DNA of 22,601 nt from a virus: positions 1 to 22,601 of the IMG/VR virus record IMGVR_UViG_3300038701_001969. One strand, written 5' to 3'. This document shows positions 8,094 to 16,326 of the stretch, one piece after another. The number at the start of each line of letters is the position of its first letter. Position 1 is the first letter of the stretch. A model generated the notes under the pieces. The model was not told the DNA's origin, did not search any database, and saw only the letters and a program-made list of their open reading frames with translations. The position numbers were made by a program, and so were the translations under genes.

Positions 8094-8501
8094 ATGGCCG
8101 CTCAAAAAGGTCTCGCCTATCTTCTCAAGATCGACATCTCGTCGACCTTCACCACCATCGCCGGCATGCGCTCGCTGGAAATGCGGATGAACCGCACCCC
8201 GGTCGATGTCACCAATGCAGACAGCTCTGGCTTTGCCCGTGAGCTGCTTTCGACCGCCGGCAAAAAGACGCTGGACGTGTCCTTCTCCGGCATCTTCACC
8301 GATGCCGCCGCCGATGCCGCGCTACAGACGGACTTTGAAGCCGGCACGCTTCGCGACTTCCAGATCCTCATTCCCGATTTCGGCACCTACGAGGGCGGCT
8401 TCATCATCACCGACCTTTCGCATAATGGCGCCTATGAGGGCGGCGGCGAGTTCTCGATCTCGCTGCAGTCCGGTGACGCCTGGGCCTTCACGGCGGCATA
8501 G
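8094..8501 (+). CDS. Major tail (tube) protein, TP901-1/GTA type
   Basis: A 135-residue tail tube subunit. Its recognisable features are AGMRSLEMRMNRTPVDVTNA, SGFARELLSTAGKKTLDVSF and the C-terminal GGEFSISLQSGDAWAFTA, as in the tail tube proteins of the TP901-1 family shared by gene transfer agents. An AGGAG ribosome site stands seven to eight bases before ATG 8094, one of the best in the window, in line with high expression. Hexamers of this protein would stack around the tape measure to form the tube. Confidence 0.9.
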   Translation: MAAQKGLAYLLKIDISSTFTTIAGMRSLEMRMNRTPVDVTNADSSGFARELLSTAGKKTLDVSFSGIFTDAAADAALQTDFEAGTLRDFQILIPDFGTYEGGFIITDLSHNGAYEGGGEFSISLQSGDAWAFTAA

Positions 8502-8510
8502 GGGAAGTAG

Positions 8511-8840
8511 ATGGCCAATAAGGCACGCGGCGAAGTGCGGGTCGAAGTCGGCGGCGAGGCGTTTGTCTTCGTCGCCAACCTCGGCGCGCTCGCAGACATC
8601 GAGGACGCGCTCGACAAGCCCTTTCCTGAAATCGCGGCCGGCATGCAGTCCGGTTCGGTTTCCGTGCGGGTGCTGCTCGCATGCGCTGAGGCGTTCGCTA
8701 AGGCGGGCGGGGCATCCGATCTTTCCGCCCTGCGCAATTGCAACGACCTGGCCGGGCTCGCCACGGCGGTCGGGGCTTGTGTCTCGGCTGCATTTGCGGG
8801 CGAGGACAGGCCGGGAAACGGCGACGGGGCGAAGTCCTAG
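8511..8840 (+). CDS. Tail assembly chaperone, GTA gp10-like (lambda G analogue)
   Basis: A 109-residue protein of the gene-transfer-agent gp10-like family (GTA_gp10), encoded directly after the tail tube. Recognisable sequence: GEAFVFVANLGALADIEDAL and VRVLLACAEAF. It would act as the short (G-like) tail assembly chaperone that coats the tape measure before tube polymerisation. The last 15 codons contain an in-frame slippery heptamer at 8813-8819. About most ribosomes should stop at TAG 8838-8840; a minority shifting to -1 would make the longer G-GT-like protein. Confidence 0.85.
   Translation: MANKARGEVRVEVGGEAFVFVANLGALADIEDALDKPFPEIAAGMQSGSVSVRVLLACAEAFAKAGGASDLSALRNCNDLAGLATAVGACVSAAFAGEDRPGNGDGAKS
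8813..8819 (+). promoter_or_regulatory. Programmed -1 ribosomal frameshift site G GGA AAC
   Basis: The heptamer GGGAAAC is positioned in the zero frame exactly as X XXY YYZ: codon CCG ends with G8813, then GGA, then AAC. A -1 slip moves the two tRNAs to GGG and AAA and continues in the frame that reads RRGEVLAEIPWRGW and onward to TGG...TAA at 9046. The related lambda site is G GGA AAG. I see no strong downstream pseudoknot; a G4/C4 pairing (8826-8829 with 8848-8851) is possible. Confidence 0.72.
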
Positions 8841-9046
8841 CAGAGATCCCCTGGCGCGGCTGGATCGCGCTCGGGATTGGCAGAATGGGACTTCGCCCGG
8901 CTGATTTCTGGGCCATGAGCGTCGTAGAGTGGACCTCGGCGGCTGAGGGCTTTGCCGAGATCATCGGGGCCGGAAAGCCCGACCTCCCCACGATGGAAGA
9001 AATCGAAGCGGCCATCGCATGGGATGAGGCGCGACAGAAGGGTTAA
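8819..9046 (+). CDS. Second tail assembly chaperone segment (rcc01693-like), probably made by -1 frameshift
   Basis: From 8819 the -1 frame encodes 75 residues including EIPWRGWIALGIGRMGLRPA followed by DFWAMSVVEWTSAAEG. The pattern W-x5-LG-x-G-x-x-L-x-P-x-x-FW matches the small GTA tail assembly chaperones (rcc01693-like). The first ATG in this region, at 8886, lies inside that conserved block and would delete its W...LGIG part; no GTG or TTG lies between 8819 and 8886. Fusion to the preceding gp10-like chain by frameshifting (103 + 75 = 178 residues) is therefore the best model, as in lambda G-GT. An independent start at 8886, giving 53 residues, cannot be excluded. Tape measure follows after three bases. 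Confidence 0.75.
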   Translation, partial: RRRGEVLAEIPWRGWIALGIGRMGLRPADFWAMSVVEWTSAAEGFAEIIGAGKPDLPTMEEIEAAIAWDEARQKG

Positions 9047-9049
9047 GCA

Positions 9050-10855
9050 ATGGTCAGCGCGGGCGAAGTCAAAGTCCACATCACCGGCGATATGCGTGAC
9101 CTAGATGTTGCGCTTCGTCAGGCCCAAGGCGCAACCAGCCGGGCGGCCAATCGCATGGGGGCCAGCTTCGCATCCCTCGGTCGAAGTGTCGCTAACGTCG
9201 GTGCCCTTATCGTCACTGCAATCGCGGCTGGTGTCGCCATGTCCGTTCGCGAGGCGGCGGGCGCTGAGGAAATCCGCTCGAAGTTCAATGCGGTGTTCCG
9301 TGGTAGCGCGGACGATGTGCGGGACTGGGCTGAGACGACCGCCGACGCGGCCTCCCGCTCGTCAATCGCGCTGGAACAATACCTCTCGACCTTCCAGGAT
9401 ACGTTCGTTCCGCTGGGCTTTGCCCGTGAGGAAGCCGCGCAATTCTCGCAGACCCTGACCCAGCTTTCGCTGGATCTGGCCAGCTTCAACAATGAGAGCG
9501 AGCCGGACACGGTTCGCGCGCTGCAATCTGCGCTGGTCGGCAATCACGAGACCGTGCGCCGGTATGGCGTCATCATTGATCAGGCCGCGCTTAATTCCGA
9601 GCTGCTCAATATGGGCATCCGGGGCGGCACGGACGCTGCTACCGCGCAGCAGATGGCAATGGCCCGCCTGAATATCATCATGGCTGGCACTGTTGACGCT
9701 CAAGGCGACGTTTTCAGGACCGCCGACAGCGCAACGAACCAATATCGCGAGCTGCAAGCCGAGATCCGTGACGCGGCGGTTGCCATTGGGCAGAGCTTCA
9801 TGCCCGCTGCCAAAGTCATGATGAAATGGGCTCAAGACATTGTTCCATACGTCCAAGCTGTCGGCGTAGCGCTTGGAAATGCGTTCGACAGCTTCGGGCG
9901 TACCTTTGCCGAGGACCAGTTCAACCCGGAGACTGCCGGGGCTATCGAGGCAGAAATCACCGCCATCGAGCGGGCGCTCGAAAGCTACTGGGAAACCATC
10001 GAGCGCAATCAGCGTCGCTCGGTCAATCTAGGCGAGCTCAATTCATTCCTCGGTGCTGATTTTGTCGACGAGCTTGGCAACACGTTTAGAGATAGCCGGG
10101 GCATTGCCGATGTCACCAGCATTGGCGCACAGCTTGAAACGGTCAGCGGCCTGAATGAGCGCCTTGCCGAGCTTCGCGCCCAGCTTGCGGGTCTGACAGA
10201 GACCCAGGACAATAACACCGGCTCGACGGACGCGAACACAGCATCCCGCGCCGCCGCGACGGCCGAGCTTAATGACTATCTCGACGGCCTGTCCCGCACG
10301 GTCGAAGCCGAACGCCGCCAGCTTGCCGAGCAGACAAATCTGCAAAACAAGATCAAGCAGGCCGCGCCTATGCTCCGCGCCCGTGAGGAATTGCAGGCCG
10401 CATCCGAAGCCTTCTCCCGCTTCACAATCGACAGCGAGCGCGCGGCCTATTCCGTCACGGAGGCTATCGGCTCGGCCTTCGACAATATGGCGCGCGGCAT
10501 TAAGGTCACATTCAACGATCTGGCCAGCGAAATCATGTCCATCATGGCCCGGATCGCGTTCAACAACCTGATCGCCCAGCCTGTCGCCAATTTCACGCAG
10601 GGCCTTTTCGATGGCGCGCTCGGCAGCGTCTTGGGAACGGCTTCCGGCGCGGCCGTCACCAGCGCGGCCAGCAGGGCGGGCGCTCAGCCGGCCGGGCAGA
10701 CCATCATCAACATTGACGCCAAATACGCGACCGAGGGGACGGCCCAGATGATCGCCCGCGCATTCCAGCAGAACGCGCCGGCACTGGTGCAACAATCGGT
10801 CTCAGCATCGGTTGAAGCCGTCACCCAGCAGTCCGGCATGAGGAGCGCGATCTAA
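9050..10855 (+). CDS. Tail tape measure protein
   Basis: A 601-residue, largely helical, Ala-rich protein that fills the tail tube and sets its length. N-terminal residues 1-45 resemble the GDMRDLDVALRQAQG opening common in lambda-family tape measures. A hydrophobic segment follows at about 45-70 (VANVGALIVTAIAAGVAMSV), then a long helical body with YLSTFQDTFVPLGFAREEAA, and a C-terminal part VTEAIGSAFDNMARGIKVTF and IMSIMARIAFNNLIAQPV that is typical of lambda gpH-like C-termini. At about 0.15 nm per residue it would give a tail of roughly 90 nm, a siphovirus. Starts three bases after the chaperone stop; its stop overlaps the next start (TAATG). Confidence 0.92.
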   Translation: MVSAGEVKVHITGDMRDLDVALRQAQGATSRAANRMGASFASLGRSVANVGALIVTAIAAGVAMSVREAAGAEEIRSKFNAVFRGSADDVRDWAETTADAASRSSIALEQYLSTFQDTFVPLGFAREEAAQFSQTLTQLSLDLASFNNESEPDTVRALQSALVGNHETVRRYGVIIDQAALNSELLNMGIRGGTDAATAQQMAMARLNIIMAGTVDAQGDVFRTADSATNQYRELQAEIRDAAVAIGQSFMPAAKVMMKWAQDIVPYVQAVGVALGNAFDSFGRTFAEDQFNPETAGAIEAEITAIERALESYWETIERNQRRSVNLGELNSFLGADFVDELGNTFRDSRGIADVTSIGAQLETVSGLNERLAELRAQLAGLTETQDNNTGSTDANTASRAAATAELNDYLDGLSRTVEAERRQLAEQTNLQNKIKQAAPMLRAREELQAASEAFSRFTIDSERAAYSVTEAIGSAFDNMARGIKVTFNDLASEIMSIMARIAFNNLIAQPVANFTQGLFDGALGSVLGTASGAAVTSAASRAGAQPAGQTIINIDAKYATEGTAQMIARAFQQNAPALVQQSVSASVEAVTQQSGMRSAI

Positions 10856-11550
10856 TGGTTGCCAGCCTTCCAACCGCGCCCGGCCCGCGCCGTGTCAATT
10901 TGCGCCTCGCAGCCAACAGCGCCAGCCATGTCAGCCCGATTACCGGGGCGACCCAGACAAGCGCGCGCTTCGGGGCAATGTGGATGCTCGATATTGAGCT
11001 CCCGCCCCTGTCACGCCGGCAGGCCGGGGAGTGGCTTTCCGTCCTGGCCGACGCAAATGGCGTCTCCGGCTCGATCTATGCCGGGCCGCACTGCCCGCGC
11101 CCGGTCGATTACTATGATGCCACGGTCAACCCCAACCACCCGCAATCTGCCAGCCTGTCGCTGGATTTCATCGCCGGGGAGTATGCGGCCCGCTGGGTGA
11201 CAACCCCGACTCCCTTGGTTGACGGCGGATCACAGACCGGCACGACGCTCGACACGGACGGGTGGAGTGAAGGCGACGGCCTAAATAAAGGCGATTGGGT
11301 CGCGTTCGAGAACGGCACCTTTCGCGAGCTTCACATGGTCACGGCTGACAGCTTTGCAGACAGCAATGGCGACATGACGATTACGCTGGCCCCGAAGATC
11401 CGGCGCAGCCCGTCAGGCAATGCCGCCCTGATTATCGAGCGCGCGACGGGCGAGTTCATCGCGGCCGACAATAACCAGGCTGCAGAGGACTTCGACGGCG
11501 TGAACGGGACACGCTCGATCAGTCTCAAGCTGCGTGAGTTCCTGCGATGA
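10855..11550 (+). CDS. Putative distal tail protein
   Basis: A 231-residue beta-rich protein between tape measure and tail hub genes, the place of a distal tail (Dit-like) or minor tail protein. The N-terminal half includes MLDIELPPLSRRQAGEWLSV and a loop about a bound element SGSIYAGPHCPRP. The C-terminal half (GDWVAFENGTFRELHMVTAD, then DMTITLAPKIRRSP) resembles the C-terminal beta domain of such phage proteins. I cannot name a family; it does not look like the DUF2460 protein that stands here in gene transfer agents. Coupled at both ends, with TAATG before and ATGA after. Confidence 0.6.
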   Translation: MVASLPTAPGPRRVNLRLAANSASHVSPITGATQTSARFGAMWMLDIELPPLSRRQAGEWLSVLADANGVSGSIYAGPHCPRPVDYYDATVNPNHPQSASLSLDFIAGEYAARWVTTPTPLVDGGSQTGTTLDTDGWSEGDGLNKGDWVAFENGTFRELHMVTADSFADSNGDMTITLAPKIRRSPSGNAALIIERATGEFIAADNNQAAEDFDGVNGTRSISLKLREFLR

Positions 11551-12182
11551 GACAGAAAGCCAATTTCAAGTCGCAAACAACCGCCGCCCAGAACGCTCCG
11601 TTTGCGATGGTCCGGCTGGATCTTCCTTCCGGCACTGTGCGGTTCTTCACCGGCATCGGAGAGCTATCATGGGACAGCCAGACATGGACCGGCGCGGGCG
11701 ATCTGGGCTTTATTGGCCCGCTGGAAAGCGCGACGGAATTGCGGGCCGGGAGGGTACAAATCGGCCTCTCGGGTCTGAACTCATCGGTCAAGGCTGACGC
11801 GCTCAATGAGCTGGTGCGCGGCTCCGATGTCTACATTTACCTCGGCTTCTTCAATCTCACGACGGACGCCATCATTGCCGACCCCTGGCTCGCTTTCTTT
11901 GGAAAGGTGGATGAGCCGGCCGTGACCGAGAAAGAGGACGGAATCGACATCACCGTTTCTTGCCTCGATGGCGTCGGCGCGGCGCTTCGCCGGACAGAGC
12001 ATCGCCGGAACGGGGCCGATCAGGAAGCCATTTTCTCCGGCGACGAGATCTTCGAGTTTGTGGCCGATAGCACACCGCTTAATTGGGGCTCGCCCGGCGC
12101 GGCTGTGACCGGCGGTTCCGGCAGCGGCGGCTCCGGGGCCGGCACCGGCCTCTCGCCCGGCCGGACGCTGCGCGATTATTAA
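11547..12182 (+). CDS. Tail hub/tip protein, DUF2163-like
   Basis: A 211-residue protein whose N-terminal 160 residues (MVRLDLPSGTVRFFTGIGEL, then ESATELRAGRVQIGLSGLNS, then DITVSCLDGVGAALRRTEHR) resemble tail proteins of the DUF2163 type, which precede the NlpC/P60-like protein in gene transfer agents and related phages. It ends in a Gly/Ser-rich segment GGSGSGGSGAGTG and a short tail SPGRTLRDY. ATG 11547 overlaps the previous stop (ATGA). The stop TAA 12180-12182 overlaps the proposed ATT start of the next gene. The family assignment is moderate; the hub location is inferred from gene order. Confidence 0.6.
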   Translation: MRQKANFKSQTTAAQNAPFAMVRLDLPSGTVRFFTGIGELSWDSQTWTGAGDLGFIGPLESATELRAGRVQIGLSGLNSSVKADALNELVRGSDVYIYLGFFNLTTDAIIADPWLAFFGKVDEPAVTEKEDGIDITVSCLDGVGAALRRTEHRRNGADQEAIFSGDEIFEFVADSTPLNWGSPGAAVTGGSGSGGSGAGTGLSPGRTLRDY

Positions 12183-12561
12183 AGACCGCGCGCGGCTTGA
12201 GGCTTTCCTCATCCGCAACCGCTGCAAGCTGGTCGACTATCGGGCCTGGGATTGCGCGCGCTATGCCGCCGCGTGGCTGGCCGACAGTGGCCATCCCGTC
12301 ATCCTTCCGCACTGGTCAAACAAGTTCGGCGCCCTGCGCGTTGTGCGCCGGCATGGATACCGCTTGGCCGATCTGATGGCTGATTACGCGGGAAGCCCGA
12401 CAAACCCGGCCCGCGCGCCGTGGGGCGCCATCGTGGCCCTGCCTTCGCCGCCTCTTGATGCCTTGGGCATCGCGGACGGCTCCTCCGCAATCTTCCTCGC
12501 GCCAAACGGTGGCTATACGCGCCGCCCGCTTTGCGCCTGCTCTCATGCCTGGGTGATCTGA
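12178..12561 (+). CDS. NlpC/P60-like tail protein (DUF6950-like), unusual ATT start
   Basis: Frame 1 is open from 12109 and encodes KDRARLEAFLIRNRCKLVDY, RAWDCARYAAAWLADSGHPV and a C-terminal LGIADGSSAIFLAPNGGYTR, ending ACSHAWVI. I recognise this as the small NlpC/P60-like DUF6950 family that lies before the J-like tip protein; WDC carries the presumed catalytic-position cysteine. There is no ATG, GTG, TTG or CTG in frame between 12109 and the conserved block. The first standard start, GTG 12343, would remove the cysteine and half the domain. ATT 12178 overlaps the upstream TAA (T-ATT-AA) just where an ATG would be expected, giving 127 residues. Alternatives: a point mutation or read error in an ATG, or a +1 frameshift fusion with the upstream Gly-linker protein. 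The stop overlaps the next ATG (TGATG). Confidence 0.62.
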   Translation: MKDRARLEAFLIRNRCKLVDYRAWDCARYAAAWLADSGHPVILPHWSNKFGALRVVRRHGYRLADLMADYAGSPTNPARAPWGAIVALPSPPLDALGIADGSSAIFLAPNGGYTRRPLCACSHAWVI

Positions 12562-15500
12562 TGCCTCCTGTCGTCGGTGCTGTCACGACCTTTATTGCCT
12601 CCACGCTGACCGACGGATTCACGCAATCTGTAAGCGCCACGCTTTGGGGCTTTGCCCAGCGCGCCCTGATCTCGGTCGGCCTTGGCATGGTCGCCAGCGC
12701 GCTCACCCCAAAGCCAAAATCTCCCAGCTTCAATGACCCAGGCCGGCCGCTGGCATTCCAGCCCAACCCGGACGCGCCGCGGCAGGTGATTTATGGCGAG
12801 ACGGCCATCGCCGGCCAGATCATCGCCCAGCGCACCTCCTCCAATAACAAATACGCGCACTTTATCGCCGCCCTTGGCGATGGCGGTCCATATGAAAGCG
12901 TCGAGGCCATCCGGCTCAACAATGAGACCGTAACGCTGGACGGCTCGGGCTATGTGACCGCCCCGACCAAGTGGGCCAGCTCGAAATGCCGGATCGAAAC
13001 CAAGCTCGGCACGGAAAGCCAGACGGCATTCTCGTCAGCGGTTTCCGAGATCAGCGATTGGACGAGCGACCATGCAGGCAAGGGCGTGGCGCTGGCTCAT
13101 ATGCGCTATGAGTACGACCCGGAGGTCTGGACCAGCGGCATTCCTTCGCCCCTGTTCATCATGCGCGGCCGCAAGGTTTACGATCCGCGCCTTGACAGCT
13201 CGCCCGGCAATGACCCGACGAATGCGTCCTATATCGCATGGTCTCAAAACCCGGCGCTCTGGGCGCTCGACTATATCCGGGGCGTCGAAACAAACGGGAC
13301 GCGCGTCCTAGGCTTGGGCGTTCCCTCTGCCCTGATCGACTGGCAGAGCTTTGCCGACGCCGCGGACGTGTGCGACGAGACGGTCGCGGTAAAGGCGGGC
13401 GGCACGATTGCCCGCTATACCGGCGGCGGTGGCATCGTCTCGGCGGCTGACGATCCGATTGCCGTGCTTGAAGCCATGATGTCGGCGCTGGCCGGCGTTC
13501 TGACCACGCGATCCGGCCTGATCTCGATCTATGCGGGCGAGGCCCAGACCGCAACAGTCACGCTGACGGATGACGATCTGGCCGGGCCGATCCGGGTGAC
13601 GGGCGCGCGGTCTATCCGCGAAACGGCGAACGCGGTCTCGGTCCAGTATCGCGAACCCTCAGCGGGCTATAATTTTGCAGGCGCTCCGGCCTATCGCAAT
13701 TCGACTTGGGAGACCGAGGACGACAGCGAAGTGCTGTGGACCGAGCTTCGCCTGCCTTTCACCGATGACCACCGCGTTGCCCAGCGCCTAGCCAAGATCC
13801 ACGGCGGCAACAAGCGCGAGCCCCGCGAGATTTCCGCGCGCTACAAGATCAAGGCTATCCAAATTCAGGAAGGCGAGGTCTTCACGCTGGACAGCGACAG
13901 CTACGGGTCGGCGGCAAATGGGAAATATCGCGTCGTCTCGCGGAAGATCAACCCGGACGGCTCTGTTGACATCACGGCTCGCTCGGAGACTGACAGCAAA
14001 TACGACTGGACCGCCGCAAGCGAGGAGCAAGACCCGCCGGCTGGCACTGTCGCCGCCGCTTCAACGCCGACCACGGCCACCCCGACCGGCTGGAGTGTGA
14101 CGGCGACAGAGGTCAGCGGACCACAAGGCGCGGTTCAAACTGTGCTCAATATCGCAGCGCCGGGCAGCATTGAGGCATCTGTCCTGTCCGTCGAAATCGA
14201 ATATCAGCGGCAAGCGGGCGCCAGCCTTGGGCTGGACTTCCTCGGCTCGCAGTTTTCCAGCGAGAGCGGATCTGTTGCCGGGGATAGTGAGTATATCCCG
14301 GTTGCGACCCTTTCCCGCGCTCAATCCCTGAACGGCTATCGTATCCCGAACGTCGAGCGCGCGCGGGGCTATTCGATCCGCATTCGATACCGCAGCTCGT
14401 TCTATATTGCCTCGGATTGGCTGACTATTGAAGCCGCGGTCGATCAGGGTGGCGCCGCGCTGGCTGCACCTAGCGGCTGGACCGCTGCCGGATCGACCCA
14501 GACCAGTGCCGAAGGATATGCCCGGCCGGTGGTGACAGTCACTGCCCCGACCTCCGGTGTTCCGGCAAGCGCAAGCCTTGTGGCAATCGACATCCGCAAG
14601 GTGACGGATTCTGAGTTCTCAGACCAGACGGTCCTAAGCCGAGGCGAGGCGGCGCGCGGCCGCACCATCCAGGCCATTGCCGGGAATAGCTATTACGTCC
14701 GCGTGAGGTATGGCTCCGATGGCGGCGTGTGGGGGCAGGCCCAGATCATTCCGGTCAGCGTGGACGCGACGGGCGCTGTTGCGCTGACGACCTTCGCGGT
14801 CTCCTCGACCTCGCAGACCTCCGGCAGCTTTGCCTTGCCGGGCTTTTCCGCTTCATGGGATGCGCTCTCTGGCGATGACCTGCAGCGCACGCGCTCGATT
14901 GCGGTTCAATATCGGCTCGACGGCACGACAAATGTCACCACGCTTTATGTGGAAGCCGACGAAACGGCCAAGGCTGTTGCGGGCCTGATCGGCGGAGCGA
15001 CCTATAATGTGCGCGCGCGGGCTGAGGATGTCTACGGCGGCGGGAGCTGGACGAGCTGGGAGGATGTGACGGTCTCGTCAACATGGACGGTCGGCGGGGC
15101 CACCTCGGTCGGCTGGTCCGGCGTCTCCGATGATGACGGAAACCGGCCTGAGCCGAACGCCACGCTTGGCGCGACGTGGGGCAGCAACGTCGCCAGCATC
15201 CCGACCGAGCTGACAGACGGGCGCATCACCACGGCGCTCAATGCGTCGGGTATCCTACAGACGAATGTGCCGAACGCTCAGGTTACGGGGCTGGGCGCCC
15301 TGGCGCTGAAAGCCACAATCGACAGCGCCGGGCTTCTGTCTGATGGCGTGGTGTCCACTGCCAAACTGGCAAATAACTCGGTCGATGACGACAAGGTGGC
15401 CGCAAACCGGGCGTTTGTGCAGGAAGGCGCGGGTGTCCCGACAGCCACCGCTCGCCGGATCTACAACGACACCACGAATGACGTGATCTGGTACGATGAC

Positions 15501-15998
15501 GGGACAGACATTCGCCGCCTTTCTCGCCAAATTTTGCAAGACAATCTCGGCACCGACACAGGCGTCAGCGGGTCGAGCTACGAGGTGGTGGTCGCGGTTG
15601 AGGTGCCGGGCCTCAAAGAATTAGATATTCTGTCCATCAACAACATCACGATTAATTTCCAATCACCAGACGAAGCCACTGACGCAGCCGTGGTTGGTGA
15701 GTGGGCCATCGGCATCGTAGACGCTTCACGCGCGCCGGGCGACGCATGGATTGGCACCGGAGACGAAAACATTATTGCGGACGGTCGCTCGATTACTTTC
15801 CAGCTTGATGGGTCGAATGTGGTGCTAAATAGCGATGGGTCCAGCGGCCTTATCTTGGACGTTGGCGCTTATCGCATACCAACCGCATACGAAGGCACAG
15901 CCTATGTCTGCCTATTGCTCAAGCTTACAGCAGCAACGTCCGACCAGATCCTGCTAGGCGGCACCGGCACACAGATGTCGGTCCTGATCTCTCCGTAA
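12561..15998 (+). CDS. Tail tip / host-specificity protein (lambda J-like)
   Basis: This 1145-residue protein is the central tail fibre that contacts the host. Residues 1-55 are hydrophobic; then SPSFNDPGRPLAFQPNPDAP and RQVIYGETAIAGQII open the J-like tail-hub part (to about 500). About 505-850 are three FN3-like beta units, each beginning near a P/A-x-GW or similar strand. About 925-985 hold STAKLANNSVDDDKVAANRA and RIYNDTTNDVIWYDDGTDIR, short linker repeats typical of fibres. The last 140 residues are a beta domain, probably receptor-binding; by eye it is more AT-rich than the rest. ATG 12561 is chosen because it overlaps the previous stop; an upstream in-frame TTG/CTG extension at 12531 lies inside that gene. 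A terminator follows. Confidence 0.9.
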   Translation: MPPVVGAVTTFIASTLTDGFTQSVSATLWGFAQRALISVGLGMVASALTPKPKSPSFNDPGRPLAFQPNPDAPRQVIYGETAIAGQIIAQRTSSNNKYAHFIAALGDGGPYESVEAIRLNNETVTLDGSGYVTAPTKWASSKCRIETKLGTESQTAFSSAVSEISDWTSDHAGKGVALAHMRYEYDPEVWTSGIPSPLFIMRGRKVYDPRLDSSPGNDPTNASYIAWSQNPALWALDYIRGVETNGTRVLGLGVPSALIDWQSFADAADVCDETVAVKAGGTIARYTGGGGIVSAADDPIAVLEAMMSALAGVLTTRSGLISIYAGEAQTATVTLTDDDLAGPIRVTGARSIRETANAVSVQYREPSAGYNFAGAPAYRNSTWETEDDSEVLWTELRLPFTDDHRVAQRLAKIHGGNKREPREISARYKIKAIQIQEGEVFTLDSDSYGSAANGKYRVVSRKINPDGSVDITARSETDSKYDWTAASEEQDPPAGTVAAASTPTTATPTGWSVTATEVSGPQGAVQTVLNIAAPGSIEASVLSVEIEYQRQAGASLGLDFLGSQFSSESGSVAGDSEYIPVATLSRAQSLNGYRIPNVERARGYSIRIRYRSSFYIASDWLTIEAAVDQGGAALAAPSGWTAAGSTQTSAEGYARPVVTVTAPTSGVPASASLVAIDIRKVTDSEFSDQTVLSRGEAARGRTIQAIAGNSYYVRVRYGSDGGVWGQAQIIPVSVDATGAVALTTFAVSSTSQTSGSFALPGFSASWDALSGDDLQRTRSIAVQYRLDGTTNVTTLYVEADETAKAVAGLIGGATYNVRARAEDVYGGGSWTSWEDVTVSSTWTVGGATSVGWSGVSDDDGNRPEPNATLGATWGSNVASIPTELTDGRITTALNASGILQTNVPNAQVTGLGALALKATIDSAGLLSDGVVSTAKLANNSVDDDKVAANRAFVQEGAGVPTATARRIYNDTTNDVIWYDDGTDIRRLSRQILQDNLGTDTGVSGSSYEVVVAVEVPGLKELDILSINNITINFQSPDEATDAAVVGEWAIGIVDASRAPGDAWIGTGDENIIADGRSITFQLDGSNVVLNSDGSSGLILDVGAYRIPTAYEGTAYVCLLLKLTAATSDQILLGGTGTQMSVLISP

Positions 15999-16003
15999 TT
16001 GCC

Positions 16004-16024
16004 GCCGCCTCCGGGCGGCTTTTT
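16004..16024 (+). terminator. Intrinsic terminator after the tail tip gene
   Basis: A 6-bp stem GCCGCC/GGCGGC (16004-16009 with 16014-16019) closed by a TCCG tetraloop and followed by five T. It separates the tail genes from the lysis block. The next ATG is 21 bases on, so the lysis genes probably depend on read-through unless a promoter lies inside the tip gene. Confidence 0.75.
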
Positions 16025-16044
16025 CATGCCCGAAAGGAAACCTG

Positions 16045-16326
16045 ATGGCTGAAACCAATCATTGGACAGTCAAGCGCGAAGTTACGGTCGGCCATATCTT
16101 GACGACCGTGGCGATCTGCTCCGGTCTCGTCGGGCAGTGGTTCCTGATGCAAGCGAAAAACGAAGAGCAAGACCGCGATATTGCCCGGATCGAAGCCCTC
16201 GCCATCCGCAATTCGGCCAGCTTCACATCAATGCAGGAGACGGTCGGCCGGATGGATGAGCGAACCGTCTTCATGGTGGAGGCAATCAACCGTATCGAAC
16301 GCAGACAGGAGCGACCCAATGATTGA
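16045..16326 (+). CDS. Small membrane-anchored coiled-coil protein of the lysis block
   Basis: A 93-residue protein with a short cytoplasmic N-terminus, one membrane segment at about residues 17-35 (HILTTVAICSGLVGQWFLM) and a charged coiled-coil-like tail (about 36-92, RIEALAIRNSASFTSMQETV and onwards). AAAGGAAA lies before the ATG. Such one-span proteins with a helical tail often precede phage holins and may be holin partners or anti-holins. No specific family recognised. The next ATG lies within its last codons (overlap 16319-16326). Confidence 0.7.
   Translation: MAETNHWTVKREVTVGHILTTVAICSGLVGQWFLMQAKNEEQDRDIARIEALAIRNSASFTSMQETVGRMDERTVFMVEAINRIERRQERPND

Noticed and set aside
8738-9046. 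102-residue ORF from ATG 8738 as the chaperone gene
   Set aside because: The first part lies inside the gp10-like gene and is Arg/Gly-rich shadow sequence; the conserved part begins only after the slippery site.
10043-10795. 250-codon - strand frame opposite the tape measure
   Set aside because: Shadow of a GC-rich gene; no ribosome site or motif.
12343-12561. Short 72-residue gene starting at GTG
   Set aside because: It is the second half of the NlpC/P60-like domain; conserved sequence including WDC continues upstream in the same frame.
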